The notes: a model not told the origin generated them from the letters alone. Positions 17,619 to 26,743 are shown, counted from the first letter of the stretch. The stretch is DNA of 55,950 bases from an uncultured Cytophagales bacterium (GCA_946409305.1 CAMJVU010000006.1:1-55950); one strand, 5' to 3'. Made by a program: numbers and translations.

Positions 17619-19445
17619 ATGCCTGCTATATCACAAAAGACGATAGATGAAGTAAAAGAGAGGGTAAGAATAGAAGATGTGGTTTGTGATTATGTACAAT
17701 TAAAGAAGAAGGGGAGGAATATGATGGCTTGCTGTCCTTTTCACAATGAGAGGACGCCATCATTTTGCGTATCTGTCAATAATAATTTTTTTAAGTGTTT
17801 TGGTTGTGGTGAATCTGGCGATGCCATTAGTTTTATTGAAAAGATAGAATGTGTAGATTTTGTCGATGCCATAAAGATACTTGCCAAGAAATACAGTATC
17901 CAAATAGAAGAGGTAGATAGTAATCCTAATATCTCGAATGATTACATAAGAAAAGAATCAGCGAGCATCATAATGTCTCAAGCCAAGGATTTTTATATAG
18001 AGAAATTAATGTCTGATTGTGGGGTAAAAGCAAGAGATTATTTATATAGCAGAGGACTTAGTGATGATGTTATAGAAAATTTTCTAATTGGGTATAGTTT
18101 AAGGGAGAGGAATTCTTGGTACACATATTCATCTTCAATAGGATGTAATATTGATTTACAATATCAGATTGGTTTAGTAGTAGAGAGAAATGGTTTTAAT
18201 CACGATTATTTTAGAGGTAGGGTAATGATTCCTATTCAGGATGTTAGTGGTAAGATTGTAGCTTTTGCTGGAAGATTGATAGATGAAAGCGATGGTGAAG
18301 CTAAATATGTTAATTCTATTGAAAGTTTTTTGTATCATAAAGGGAACATTTTATATGGTTTATATCAGGCTAAGAAGAGTATTAGGCATTTAAACAAATG
18401 TTACATTGTTGAGGGATATTTTGACGTAATATCCATGCATCAAGCGGGGGTAGGTAATACGGTGTCATCGTCTGGGACGGCATTGACGGACGAACAGTGC
18501 AAATTGTTGCATCGTTTTACCAGTAATGTGACAATATTTTACGACGGTGATGAACCTGGAGTAAAGGCTACTGAACGTGCTATAAAAAAAACATTGGCGG
18601 CTGGATTTACGGTGAATGTAATATCGTTACCAAACAATGATGATCCTGATAGTTTCATAAGAACCAGTGGTAGTGAGGGAATAGAAGACAGATTGAATGC
18701 TTTTGAAACAGACTTTGTGACATTCATAGTAAACAAACGCTCATTGAATACGTCTAATGCTACCATTACTGTAAAAAAACAAATAATTGATGAAATAACG
18801 GAGATTATATCATTGATAGAAGATAGTGTTTATAGATCCATGGCCATTCAGCGGGTTAAAGATCTTTTATCAATGCCAGGTGATGTTAGTTTAAACATAA
18901 AGAATAGCAAAACATTAGTGCCACCTGTTTTAGTTAGTAAAGATGTGATAGAGTCTTACGAAGAGGAAGTTGTGCGTAATCTCATTTTATATGGAGATCA
19001 ACAAATGTCAGATAATGTCAGTGTTTCGGAATATTTATTGAATGAAGTGTCACAGATAGAGTTTTGTAACGATAAATACAGACAGGTTATCGATACATAC
19101 ACACTTCTCTTAAATGAACATAATGTTGTCCCTGTTAGATCTCTCGTAAATAACATTGATGATGAAAATTTAAAAAAAATGGTTATAGACATGAGCACGA
19201 ATAAGTATGATATAAGTGAACAATGGAACGTTAATAAAGAACAAAACAACATAAGCAACATGGTAAGGAGGAATGTTTTAATGCTAAAACTCAGGATAAT
19301 TCATAAAATGTTAAAAAATTATATAACATTATTGAATAACTCAACAGATGAAGTGTTTTTAGAGAAAACAATGGATACAATAAATGCACTCAAACGACAA
19401 GAATTATTAATTTCGAAAGATTTGGGATTAACTTCAATAATATAG
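17619..19445 (+). CDS. dnaG: DNA primase
   Basis: 608 residues, normal length. The N-terminal CHC2 zinc-binding domain uses C39, H42, C60 and C63 (CCPFHNERTPSFCV and FKCFGCGESGD). The TOPRIM core follows with YIVEGYFDVISMHQAG, SSSGTALT and FYDGDEPGVKAT, holding the acidic metal-binding residues. A helical C-terminal region that would bind DnaB spans about 430-608. It synthesises RNA primers for replication. An acyl carrier protein gene begins 23 bp downstream, so both are likely on one transcript. No Shine-Dalgarno site precedes the ATG. Confidence 0.95.
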   Translation: MPAISQKTIDEVKERVRIEDVVCDYVQLKKKGRNMMACCPFHNERTPSFCVSVNNNFFKCFGCGESGDAISFIEKIECVDFVDAIKILAKKYSIQIEEVDSNPNISNDYIRKESASIIMSQAKDFYIEKLMSDCGVKARDYLYSRGLSDDVIENFLIGYSLRERNSWYTYSSSIGCNIDLQYQIGLVVERNGFNHDYFRGRVMIPIQDVSGKIVAFAGRLIDESDGEAKYVNSIESFLYHKGNILYGLYQAKKSIRHLNKCYIVEGYFDVISMHQAGVGNTVSSSGTALTDEQCKLLHRFTSNVTIFYDGDEPGVKATERAIKKTLAAGFTVNVISLPNNDDPDSFIRTSGSEGIEDRLNAFETDFVTFIVNKRSLNTSNATITVKKQIIDEITEIISLIEDSVYRSMAIQRVKDLLSMPGDVSLNIKNSKTLVPPVLVSKDVIESYEEEVVRNLILYGDQQMSDNVSVSEYLLNEVSQIEFCNDKYRQVIDTYTLLLNEHNVVPVRSLVNNIDDENLKKMVIDMSTNKYDISEQWNVNKEQNNISNMVRRNVLMLKLRIIHKMLKNYITLLNNSTDEVFLEKTMDTINALKRQELLISKDLGLTSII

Positions 19446-19468
19446 TTGTGTTTAGAAAAAGGTAGATT

Positions 19469-19741
19469 ATGGATAATAGAGAGATCAAAGATAAACTGTT
19501 TGATATATTGGTTGAGAGGTTAGCTGTTTCCAAGGATAGTATAACACTGGAACAGAAACTAAGTGAAGATTTAGGGGTTCAACCTCTTTCGACAGATTCT
19601 GTTGATCTGCTCTTGGAGATAGAGGAGAAATTTGGGGTAAAGATAGATAATGATGAATATGTTCGATTATTAACAGTTGGTGATATTTTAGGTTACTTAG
19701 ATAGATGTATTAACACTGGAGAGGATGATGAGGTGGATTAG
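19469..19741 (+). CDS. Acyl carrier protein-like protein
   Basis: 90 residues with an ACP-type helical layout. The DLG motif occurs at 34-36 and the helix II sequence STDSVDLLLEIEEKFGVKI follows. Aligning that helix with E. coli AcpP puts Ser41 at the phosphopantetheine attachment site, but the usual DSL is LST here; Ser44 in DSVD is the other candidate. The C-terminal helix (TVGDILGYLD) also fits. It would carry acyl chains for lipid synthesis or a specialised thioester route. No fatty-acid synthesis gene adjoins it. It follows dnaG by 23 bp. Confidence 0.75.
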   Translation: MDNREIKDKLFDILVERLAVSKDSITLEQKLSEDLGVQPLSTDSVDLLLEIEEKFGVKIDNDEYVRLLTVGDILGYLDRCINTGEDDEVD

Positions 19742-20193
19742 GAATTTAATATTTATTGTTTGTCATTTATTGTTCATTACTTATATTTTGCTTTATTGTT
19801 TATTATTTGTTGATGTACTTTTTCAAAATCGGGGTAATAAGGGTGTAGGTATTCAGAAATATTTTGTTTTTCGTTAATAAAATTATGAATTTTTGTTGTG
19901 GTACTTGCTATTCTATTTTTGAGATATGTTCATTCCTTTAGGATATATTTTTTTTATGTATTTTAATCCAAGGTGTGTATTTAAAAATTTCGAGGGAATT
20001 GTAGTGATGTTGGTGTTGGGTTTTTGATGATATGTGGTATAGTGAGATGCGTATTTGAATATATATGTTTGTTCTGGTTAAGTCTGTGAATAATGTGCGC
20101 AATCTAGTGTTTATTTTTTTCTATTTAATCCGGAAGTTTGTAAAATAGTGTACCATTTGAGATGTGTTGTTGTGATATTTTGAGACGTATCAA
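19742..20193. other. Intergenic stretch without a recognised gene
   Basis: About 450 AT-rich bases between the acyl carrier gene and the PRPP synthetase gene. Stops occur in all frames. The first 80 bases contain several short tttattgtt-like repeats. No tRNA fold, hairpin with T-run or pseudogene similarity was seen. It may be a fully decayed gene. Confidence 0.5.
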
Positions 20194-20235
20194 ATGCAGT
20201 TTTGTAAATGTAAAATTCGCTTTTATCTGCCTATT

Positions 20236-21111
20236 ATGAAATTGAAAGAAGGAACATTAGTTACGTCTGGGTACGGCCAAGAAAGAGTGACTAACGATGT
20301 TTCAAATTTTTGCGGTTTACAAATGGTAGGTTGTAAATGGCATAAACACAATGATGGTGAAATAGAAGTTAGTTTGAGTAGTGAAATAAGGGGCAAGGAT
20401 ATATTGATCATCAATTCAACACATCAGCCACATGTAAACATAATTTCTTTGATGTTATTGCTTAACTGCGTACGTACTAACAATCCCGCAAGTGTAACGG
20501 TTTTTATCCCATATATGGGATATCTTAGGCAACATAATAGTTTTGGAAATATGTTACTTAATACATTTTTCCAAAATGGAGCCAATGAAATAATGCTTCT
20601 TGATCATCATTCAAGAGATAGAATATATGATCAAAGTAGAATAGAACACTTATATAGTTTTGATCTTTATGTAGAATACTTGAATGAACTTATATCTGAT
20701 GGAATAGTTAATGACTTTTGTTTTCTGGCGCCGGATCATGGAGCTATTGACATGGCAGAAAAATATGCTAAATACTATAACGTTGATCTCGTAACTTCTA
20801 CCAAGGTAAGAGATTTAGATGGGAATATCCTAAGTGTTAAGATCGATAATGAGATACGTCATGAAACTGTTATTATTGTCGATGATATAATAGATACAGG
20901 GAATACCTTGTTTTTGGTAACACAGGAAGTGTTAAAAATGGAACAGGATGTGTCTGTATATATGTTTGTTACTCATCCATTGTTGTCAAAAGATCCAGAA
21001 TATTTACTAAAAATTCCGCAAATAAAACAAATTGTGGTAACAAATTCAGTTCCTTTTAACTACGATAATAAAAAAATTCATGTGTTGAATATCGCTAAAA
21101 TACTGAAATGA
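20236..21111 (+). CDS. prs: Ribose-phosphate pyrophosphokinase (PRPP synthetase), divergent
   Basis: 291 residues from the ATG at 20236, where MKLKEGTLVTSG aligns with the family start; an ATG at 20194 would add 14 residues. Two phosphoribosyltransferase-fold halves are visible. DGEIEVSL near 44 matches the conserved DGE strand, PYMGYLRQ corresponds to PYFGYARQ, LDHHS to the metal-binding DLHA site, and VIIVDDIIDTGNT is the PRPP-binding loop. STKVRD occupies the place of the catalytic KRR loop. The family's RQDRK and QIQGF signatures are altered, so it is not a typical Bacteroidota Prs. It makes PRPP from ribose-5-phosphate and ATP for nucleotide synthesis. Confidence 0.8.
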   Translation: MKLKEGTLVTSGYGQERVTNDVSNFCGLQMVGCKWHKHNDGEIEVSLSSEIRGKDILIINSTHQPHVNIISLMLLLNCVRTNNPASVTVFIPYMGYLRQHNSFGNMLLNTFFQNGANEIMLLDHHSRDRIYDQSRIEHLYSFDLYVEYLNELISDGIVNDFCFLAPDHGAIDMAEKYAKYYNVDLVTSTKVRDLDGNILSVKIDNEIRHETVIIVDDIIDTGNTLFLVTQEVLKMEQDVSVYMFVTHPLLSKDPEYLLKIPQIKQIVVTNSVPFNYDNKKIHVLNIAKILK

Positions 21112-21297
21112 CTTTTAAAACTTAATTAAAGAAAATCGTCAAACTAAAGTTGTATTTATCATTGTGTATCTTATTATCTCTTACTATAAAACATTAATTA
21201 TTATTGAATAACGGTACAAATAAAACAATGAAAATAAGAATCTAAATTTAGAAAAAAAATACATCAAGAACCTGATGAGGACAAGTAAAAAAATAAA

Positions 21298-22200
21298 TTA
21301 TTCTCCCCTAAGATATTCCAACTCTTCATTAAGATCTTTCAATTCTTTCTCATCTTTTTTAATTTTTTCATAATCATCATGATGTGAACGGCTCCAATAA
21401 TATTTATTATTATCAGAGCAAGCGGCACTCTTAATTTTTTTCCTAACTTCATCTATATCCGTATTCCCAAATTTACAACTACCTTTTAACCCTTCTAAAA
21501 GATCAGTAGCACTGTCAATTACATCAAAAAAGGCGTCATACTTTCTTGGATCAAAACCATCTTTCTCTATAAATCCCTGCACCTTCTTTGTGTCTGAGAA
21601 CTTTAACATACTTGCACCCAACATCTTATTTGCTCTATTGTTTTTCCTTTGGACGGAATAATATTTACCAAAATTTTTAATAAATTCATCCCAATTAGTA
21701 CCGAAACCATCAACATCAGTTATATCCTTGCTATCTAGTATGGAAGTGACACCAAAGTCTTTATCACCAAACTTACCTCTCCTGTATGTAAAATCTTCAC
21801 CAAGCCAACCGTATGCACTAACCACATTCGAATATGAATACTTGTAAAATTCTTCTTCACCTTCTTTCAATTCTTGTTTTTTGTTCATTATTTCTTCCTT
21901 AAGTTTCGCTATTCCTTCTTCTAATTCTTTGATCTTTGTTAGTTTCTCATCGTTAAGATCTTTTTTAACGGTAATATTTCCGTCCATTAATTCGGAATTG
22001 TCTAAGTTATCGTGACTTTCGCTGCTCTTAGTATCATTAAGAGTTTCTTGTTTTACCTCTCTATCAATTATTTGATTTTCGTTGGTTTCTCGCGCAAGCT
22101 GATCACTATTCTTATTACAAATTCTCGAAAAATCACACCCATTCATATTGGCATGTACGCCAACAACCGTTGCTAACGCAGCAACTTTTCTCGCTTTCAT
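21298..22200 (-). CDS. Exported protein with a coiled coil, function unknown
   Basis: 300 residues from the ATG at 22200 (MKARKVAALATVVGVHANMNGCDF); the frame is open further upstream, but this start gives a signal-peptide-like N-terminus and lies a fixed distance from an upstream element shared with the gene at 35876. After a polar stretch comes a coiled coil (about 82-112, EKLTKIKELEEGIAKLKEEI) and a compact region (about 115-260) with FGTNWDEFIKNFGKYYSVQR and YDAFFDVIDSATDLLEGL. It ends in a second charged helix. No family was recognised. A secreted or surface role is inferred from the signal peptide and the shared leader. Confidence 0.6.
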   Translation of the reverse strand: MKARKVAALATVVGVHANMNGCDFSRICNKNSDQLARETNENQIIDREVKQETLNDTKSSESHDNLDNSELMDGNITVKKDLNDEKLTKIKELEEGIAKLKEEIMNKKQELKEGEEEFYKYSYSNVVSAYGWLGEDFTYRRGKFGDKDFGVTSILDSKDITDVDGFGTNWDEFIKNFGKYYSVQRKNNRANKMLGASMLKFSDTKKVQGFIEKDGFDPRKYDAFFDVIDSATDLLEGLKGSCKFGNTDIDEVRKKIKSAACSDNNKYYWSRSHHDDYEKIKKDEKELKDLNEELEYLRGE

Positions 22201-22250
22201 AATCGTAATTTTTACAACTATAATAAATGAATAAATGAATAAAACCAAAT
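22201..22250 (-). promoter_or_regulatory. Upstream element shared by exported-protein genes, copy 1
   Basis: Reading towards the gene: TTTGG, a run of TTTA/TTCA tetranucleotides, TTATAGTTGTA, then a short A/T stretch ending at the ATG. The same order precedes the gene at 36235, with one tetranucleotide fewer. A promoter with a repeat-length-dependent spacer is inferred from the conservation. Confidence 0.5.
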
Positions 22251-22521
22251 TTATCAGGAAATATTTTCAAATTGTTGACAATAACTAATTAAAAACAGGT
22301 AAGGCCATCTTCGTGAAAAATGATAGATATTCCAGTTTAGTCACTGAATAACCACTTAGAATTGTTTTTTATGAAAATTATTAAAAAATGAGTAATTACG
22401 GAACTATGATGAAGAGATTAATATTTGCTGTTGAAATATGAGAAAATAAGGTCAAGATTGTAAAATTTATTTTACGTTATATTTTTTTGAGTTATAAAGT
22501 TATTTTGTGATGGAACAATTT

Positions 22522-23589
22522 TTACAATTTCATGTAATTAACAATATCATGCGCTGCGGTGGGTTTTGAATATTTGCTAATGTTCTCAGATAACTGTTTT
22601 AATTGCTCTTTGTCGTTTATTAATTGAATTATTTTAGTTGGTAGGGCATCAATGTTTTTTTCTTCGATTAATATCGCCGAATTAGTCAATATAAGTTGTC
22701 TTACATTTTTCATTTGATGGTTATTTGTAACGTTAGGTGATGGAATAAATATAGTCGGTTTTTTGTAGTTACATAATTCTGAAATGGTGATTGCTCCTGC
22801 CCGTGATACGACGATAGAAGCGATGCTATAAGCATAATCCATCCTGTCTATGTAACTTAAAACTTTTATAAAACTATTATCGAATTTATATCTATTTTTG
22901 AAATCTTCGATATTATTATTCTTCCCAATAGATAGTAAAATCTGAATATTATTGTTCGCGAAGGTTTTGTTGTTTTTTAGTATTGTATCAATAATATTTT
23001 TTGCTCCTAAACTTCCGCCAATAATAAGTGCAATAGGTCTCTCAGTAGATAAGTTGAAATATTCATAAGCAGAATTTGAGTCAGTGTTTATGTCAGGATT
23101 AATAGTAGGATTACCTGTGTATATTGATTTGTCGCCGAAATATTTTTCCATATTTGGAAATCCAGTAAAAACTTTCCTGGCAAATCTGTGTAACATTTTG
23201 TTAGCCAATCCTGGCACGGCATTTTGTTCTTGCAAATATATTGTTTTACCACATAACTTTGCAGCTATAACGACGGGAACTGTGACATACCCTCCCATTC
23301 CTATAATGGTATCTGGATTGAAATTTTTCACTATAGACATTGATTGGAAGAAACTTTTAATCAATTTGGGAATTAAAAATATATTTTTGAAAAGATTTTT
23401 TCTATTCAAACCGATAATATCAATTCCATGTATTTCAAAGCCATTATTCTTGAGTATATCTATTTCCATGTGTCCATTTACTCCAATAAACAGTACATCA
23501 TTGTCGGTATATTTTTTTAATTCGTTAGCTATTGCTATTCCTGGGTATATATGTCCACCTGTTCCACCGCATGCTATTATGTACTTCAT
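22522..23589 (-). CDS. murG: UDP-GlcNAc:lipid I transferase MurG
   Basis: 355 residues from ATG 23589 (MKYIIACGGTGGHIYPGIAIA); a longer frame begins at 23640, but the family starts at the shorter one. The first glycine-rich loop (GGTGGH, 8-13) and second (IGGSLGAKNI) are present, as are ADPG-binding residues in SRAGAITISELCNYKKPTIFIPSP, which includes the conserved AGA-T--E motif. MurG adds GlcNAc to lipid I to make lipid II on the inner face of the membrane. Its intact form implies that at least lipid II is made. No other mur gene is nearby, unlike the usual dcw cluster. Confidence 0.93.
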   Translation of the reverse strand: MKYIIACGGTGGHIYPGIAIANELKKYTDNDVLFIGVNGHMEIDILKNNGFEIHGIDIIGLNRKNLFKNIFLIPKLIKSFFQSMSIVKNFNPDTIIGMGGYVTVPVVIAAKLCGKTIYLQEQNAVPGLANKMLHRFARKVFTGFPNMEKYFGDKSIYTGNPTINPDINTDSNSAYEYFNLSTERPIALIIGGSLGAKNIIDTILKNNKTFANNNIQILLSIGKNNNIEDFKNRYKFDNSFIKVLSYIDRMDYAYSIASIVVSRAGAITISELCNYKKPTIFIPSPNVTNNHQMKNVRQLILTNSAILIEEKNIDALPTKIIQLINDKEQLKQLSENISKYSKPTAAHDIVNYMKL

Positions 23590-23795
23590 ATACCTAATAG
23601 TAGGATTTGTTAAAACAAATATTTTGTTGCTGTTAAGCATCTGATATTAATTCTGAAGTATAAATACTTTTAAAATTTTAATCGTAATGATACGGTTTTT
23701 AGATCTTTTTACAGATAATATTAGACAATGGAACTTATGATAAATTTGGCGATGATGTGTTACTTGAACATTCCATTATACCTAGAATATATACT

Positions 23796-24680
23796 ATGAG
23801 TATTTTATTTTTACTTTGTTTTTGTCAATTTTGTTGTGTCAAATGGTGGGGTCCTTCTGAAAATACAAATAAAGATATTATAAAGACTCAGAATTCATTT
23901 GATGACGGGAGCACTATAGGTGTTGGGGAGTGTAGTGCCTGGGGATATGAGAATAAAGCTGAAGAGTGCATCAAAGAAGCAATAAAGAGTCTTACGGATA
24001 ATAAGTTGTTGGAATATGAACAACACATGAATGACGCATTGGAATTGTATAGAAAATGTAGTTCTGCTTGGCGGGGAATATACGAAAACAAATGTAAGGG
24101 GTATAATATAGAATTGTCTAATATACCAGTTGATGATGATATTAACACTTTGCGGAATAATGGTCATGCTGGAAGAAGTTGTAATGAATGTAAGTATGAT
24201 ATAAGTGTTTCTTACGCATTGTCATCTATTGCAGAGGCTAAATGTAGTGTAATAGAAAAATACGTTAACAAGAAGAAAGATTTTGGTTCTGTAATTAAGT
24301 TTCTTAGCGAATCTGGGGCGTATAAGCGATCGTATAGGATATTGTGTGATTTTTATAGCGGAATATTGTCGGATAATTTTGAGCCACAATGTTTCATAGA
24401 TCGTTATACAAATGTGGATAGTAATGAGTCTATTTGTTTGTACGAGTCTTTTGGAGGGCGTGATTCTAATTCTTATTTGGGGTATTTAAATTATGCTCTG
24501 GGTGGGTTGTCAGTATTTCAAAAAAATGGAGATGCTCAGAAATATTACGAAAAAGCAATAGAATATGACGAAAAATTACAATATGGTTATAAGTATGTGG
24601 AAAAGTGTAAAATGTGTCTAGATCTGTGTAAATCTCATCAAGATGTATTGAATGAATATCCATATTTGTTATTTTTTTAA
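23796..24680 (+). CDS. Cysteine-rich exported protein, possibly TPR-like, function unknown
   Basis: 294 residues from the ATG at 23796, which gives a short hydrophobic, Cys-rich leader (MSILFLLCFCQFCCVKWWG); the frame could start at 23757. The mature part has many Cys, some in CxxC spacing (SCNECK, KCKMCLDLC). Helical pairs such as AEECIKEAIKSLTDNKLLEY and LNYALGGLSVFQKNGDAQKYYEKAIEYDEKL look like tetratricopeptide units. Abundant Cys would suit disulfides in an oxidising compartment. It ends 43 bp before a strong hairpin. No family was recognised. Confidence 0.6.
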   Translation: MSILFLLCFCQFCCVKWWGPSENTNKDIIKTQNSFDDGSTIGVGECSAWGYENKAEECIKEAIKSLTDNKLLEYEQHMNDALELYRKCSSAWRGIYENKCKGYNIELSNIPVDDDINTLRNNGHAGRSCNECKYDISVSYALSSIAEAKCSVIEKYVNKKKDFGSVIKFLSESGAYKRSYRILCDFYSGILSDNFEPQCFIDRYTNVDSNESICLYESFGGRDSNSYLGYLNYALGGLSVFQKNGDAQKYYEKAIEYDEKLQYGYKYVEKCKMCLDLCKSHQDVLNEYPYLLFF

Positions 24681-24721
24681 ATATCTAAATGGTAAGTTGT
24701 AAATTAACGAAGTTTTAAATT

Positions 24722-24762
24722 GTGCGGTGATGTTGTTGTCATTCACAACAACATCACCGCAT
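24722..24762. terminator. Perfect long hairpin between convergent genes, possible bidirectional terminator
   Basis: GCGGTGATGTTGTTGT at 24724-24739 pairs perfectly with ACAACAACATCACCGC at 24745-24760 around a 5-nt CATTC loop, and the next T-A pair extends the stem to 17 bp. It lies between two convergent genes. Neither side has a clear T-run, so a factor-independent terminator is uncertain; mRNA protection or an attachment site are alternatives. Confidence 0.5.
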
Positions 24763-24813
24763 TAATCTAACCCAATAACCTTTTATTGCAAACTATTAGA
24801 AGCAGACGTACAA

Positions 24814-24999
24814 TTAATCTTCACGCAATATGGGACTGCGATAATCGCAACTTTCAACGTCTAAAGTTTTTATGTCGTCTATTTTTTTAACCATTGCTAA
24901 AAATTCATCTAGATCTTTTTTAATAGAGACGTAATCGTCACCATAAACTGACAATTTGGAAATATCTAACAAATGGTCGATATTACATTCGTTCATCAT
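24814..24999 (-). CDS. gatC: Glu/Asp-tRNA amidotransferase subunit C, shortened
   Basis: 61 residues, against about 95 for typical GatC. NIDHLLDISKLSVYGDD matches the N-terminal helix, IKKDLDEFLAMVKKIDDIKTLDVE the second helix and linker, and it ends with SPILRED, the conserved LRED usually followed by about 35 more residues. GatC holds GatA and GatB together in the complex that makes Gln-tRNA or Asn-tRNA by transamidation. The ATG pair at 24999 directly follows the stop of a 56-residue ORF, and that ORF's end carries an AAGGAG sequence, a rare Shine-Dalgarno-like site here. The sequence after the stop shows no continuation in any frame, so truncation looks genuine. Confidence 0.65.
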   Translation of the reverse strand: MMNECNIDHLLDISKLSVYGDDYVSIKKDLDEFLAMVKKIDDIKTLDVESCDYRSPILRED

Positions 25000-25170
25000 C
25001 TACTTCACTCCTTTTTTAGGCACATCAGCACAAAAACCATAACAATTACGCCATGTAGCTTTCACCCCTTTCAGTAATTTTGGACGATAAACATATACCT
25101 CATAAATGTAACAAAGACAAAAACCAAACATAGCCCATAACAAAAGTTTTATATTGATCTTAACCCTCAT
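25000..25170 (-). CDS. Small single-helix membrane protein, unknown
   Basis: 56 residues, fitted without gaps between rng (1 bp) and gatC (stop and ATG adjacent). It has a basic start, one membrane helix (about 8-26, IKLLLWAMFGFCLCYIYEV), and a basic C-terminal tail with RPKLLKGVKATWRNCYGFC. The exact packing between two real genes argues that it is translated and coupled to both. No family was recognised. Confidence 0.55.
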   Translation of the reverse strand: MRVKINIKLLLWAMFGFCLCYIYEVYVYRPKLLKGVKATWRNCYGFCADVPKKGVK

Positions 25171-25171
25171 A

Positions 25172-26743
25172 CTAAACATTATATGACGTCAAAATACCTT
25201 TATGTAAAATTTTGAAATTATTTAAACTTAAATTGTGGTCTTCATGAAACGATACAAGGTTCATTGTAGAAAAAACCCATTTCATCCTTCTAGAAATTAA
25301 ACCAACTCTAAAATAAGCGACTATAAATGGATGTGCATGAATTGTGTATTTATTTAAGTGTGTACCGTTTATAACCATTCGTATTGTATTCTCTATAAAT
25401 TCAGCAATTAATATAATTGGCTCAATTTTCCCCTTACCGTCACACATTGGACATTTTTCAGACACATCAATTTCAATAATGGGTCTTACCTTTTGTCTCG
25501 ATATCAACATTACGTTTAGGGCGGAAAGAGGTAAAACACTAGAATTCATCTTATCTTCTTCAAGGTATTGGCACATGAGTTCATATATCTGTAAACGATG
25601 TGATTGTTGATACATATCGATAAAATCTATGGCAATTATTCCCCCCATGTCTCGAAGCAATATCTGCCTAGCTATTTCTTTTGCAGCGCTTACATTGGTA
25701 GAAAAAACTAAATCCTCATGATCTTCCAAATTTACATTACCTCGTCCACTGTTTACATCTATAACATTCATTGCCTCAGTTTTCTCTATAATGAGATATC
25801 CTCCGTTTTCTATTCTGACACGTTTATTCAATAGTAATTTCAATTGCAATGATACGGTTTTATAAGTAAATAAATCTACATTTTTGTCGTTATATAGATG
25901 TAAAACGTTACGTACGCTTTCCCCATCAAAATCTTCTTTAAGTTGATCGAATAAAGTTTTGTCGTTTACCCATATCGCATTAAATGGGTCGCTTAATTTG
26001 TCCCTTATTATTGTTAAAACTCTATTGTCTTCTTCTATGATCTTGTCACCAATGTTAGCTGTTTTTAATTTTCTTAGCCCGTCACTCCATTTCACTAATA
26101 GTGAAACCAAATCATCAAACAGTATTTTCTCTATTTCTTTACTTTTATTACTATTTATTAAGCTCAGAGCTGATGTTCTGATGACAATTCCAAAATTGTT
26201 CAGACTATTCTCATTTTTTATCTTTGTTACTGTGTCGATTAAAAAACTTCTTTGGTTGGTATCTGATATTTTTTTTGAGATACATACTTCATTGTTAAGC
26301 AACGTCAAAACTAAATATTTCCCAGCTATAGTTATTGTTGTAGATAATCTCGGTCCTTTGTTGAATATTGGCTCCTTGATAACTTGGAAGATAATATTTT
26401 GTCCATCAGATAAGGCATCTGCTCCCTTGGCCTTTTCGTCTGAATCAATCACCTCGAATGTACTCATTTTGACATCATTATCCTCCCTAATAGCATCGCA
26501 AAATGAGTGCATTTGCTCATAATGTGGACCTATATCATCAAAATGAAGGAAACCATCTCTTGGGTAATTAATATCGATAAATGCCGCATTAAGGTTACGC
26601 ATTTTCTTTTTCACTTTACCATAAATGATATCACCCACCGTAAAACTATCACTCTTTGATTCTACCTGAAAACAGTGTAAAACTCCATTTTCTAACGTCG
26701 CGATTTCAATGTTGAACCCAACATTTATAACTAATTCTTTCAC
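25172..26743 (-). CDS. rng: Ribonuclease G/E family endoribonuclease
   Basis: 523 residues, RNase G size without the long RNase E tail. An N-terminal S1 domain is broken by insertions (VGDIIYGKVKKKMRNLNAAFIDI and GFLHFDDI). The catalytic DNase I-like part has MNVIDVNSGRGN, where the Asp binds metal, and MGGIIAIDFIDM, the second metal site. The zinc-link is CPMCDGKGKI. Start appears to be GTG at 26743, fitting the family's KELVINV opening; no ATG precedes it. It matures rRNA and turns over mRNA. It stands first in a packed rng, small ORF, gatC string, with AURKAIP1 and HU genes just upstream. Confidence 0.92.
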   Translation of the reverse strand: MKELVINVGFNIEIATLENGVLHCFQVESKSDSFTVGDIIYGKVKKKMRNLNAAFIDINYPRDGFLHFDDIGPHYEQMHSFCDAIREDNDVKMSTFEVIDSDEKAKGADALSDGQNIIFQVIKEPIFNKGPRLSTTITIAGKYLVLTLLNNEVCISKKISDTNQRSFLIDTVTKIKNENSLNNFGIVIRTSALSLINSNKSKEIEKILFDDLVSLLVKWSDGLRKLKTANIGDKIIEEDNRVLTIIRDKLSDPFNAIWVNDKTLFDQLKEDFDGESVRNVLHLYNDKNVDLFTYKTVSLQLKLLLNKRVRIENGGYLIIEKTEAMNVIDVNSGRGNVNLEDHEDLVFSTNVSAAKEIARQILLRDMGGIIAIDFIDMYQQSHRLQIYELMCQYLEEDKMNSSVLPLSALNVMLISRQKVRPIIEIDVSEKCPMCDGKGKIEPIILIAEFIENTIRMVINGTHLNKYTIHAHPFIVAYFRVGLISRRMKWVFSTMNLVSFHEDHNLSLNNFKILHKGILTSYNV

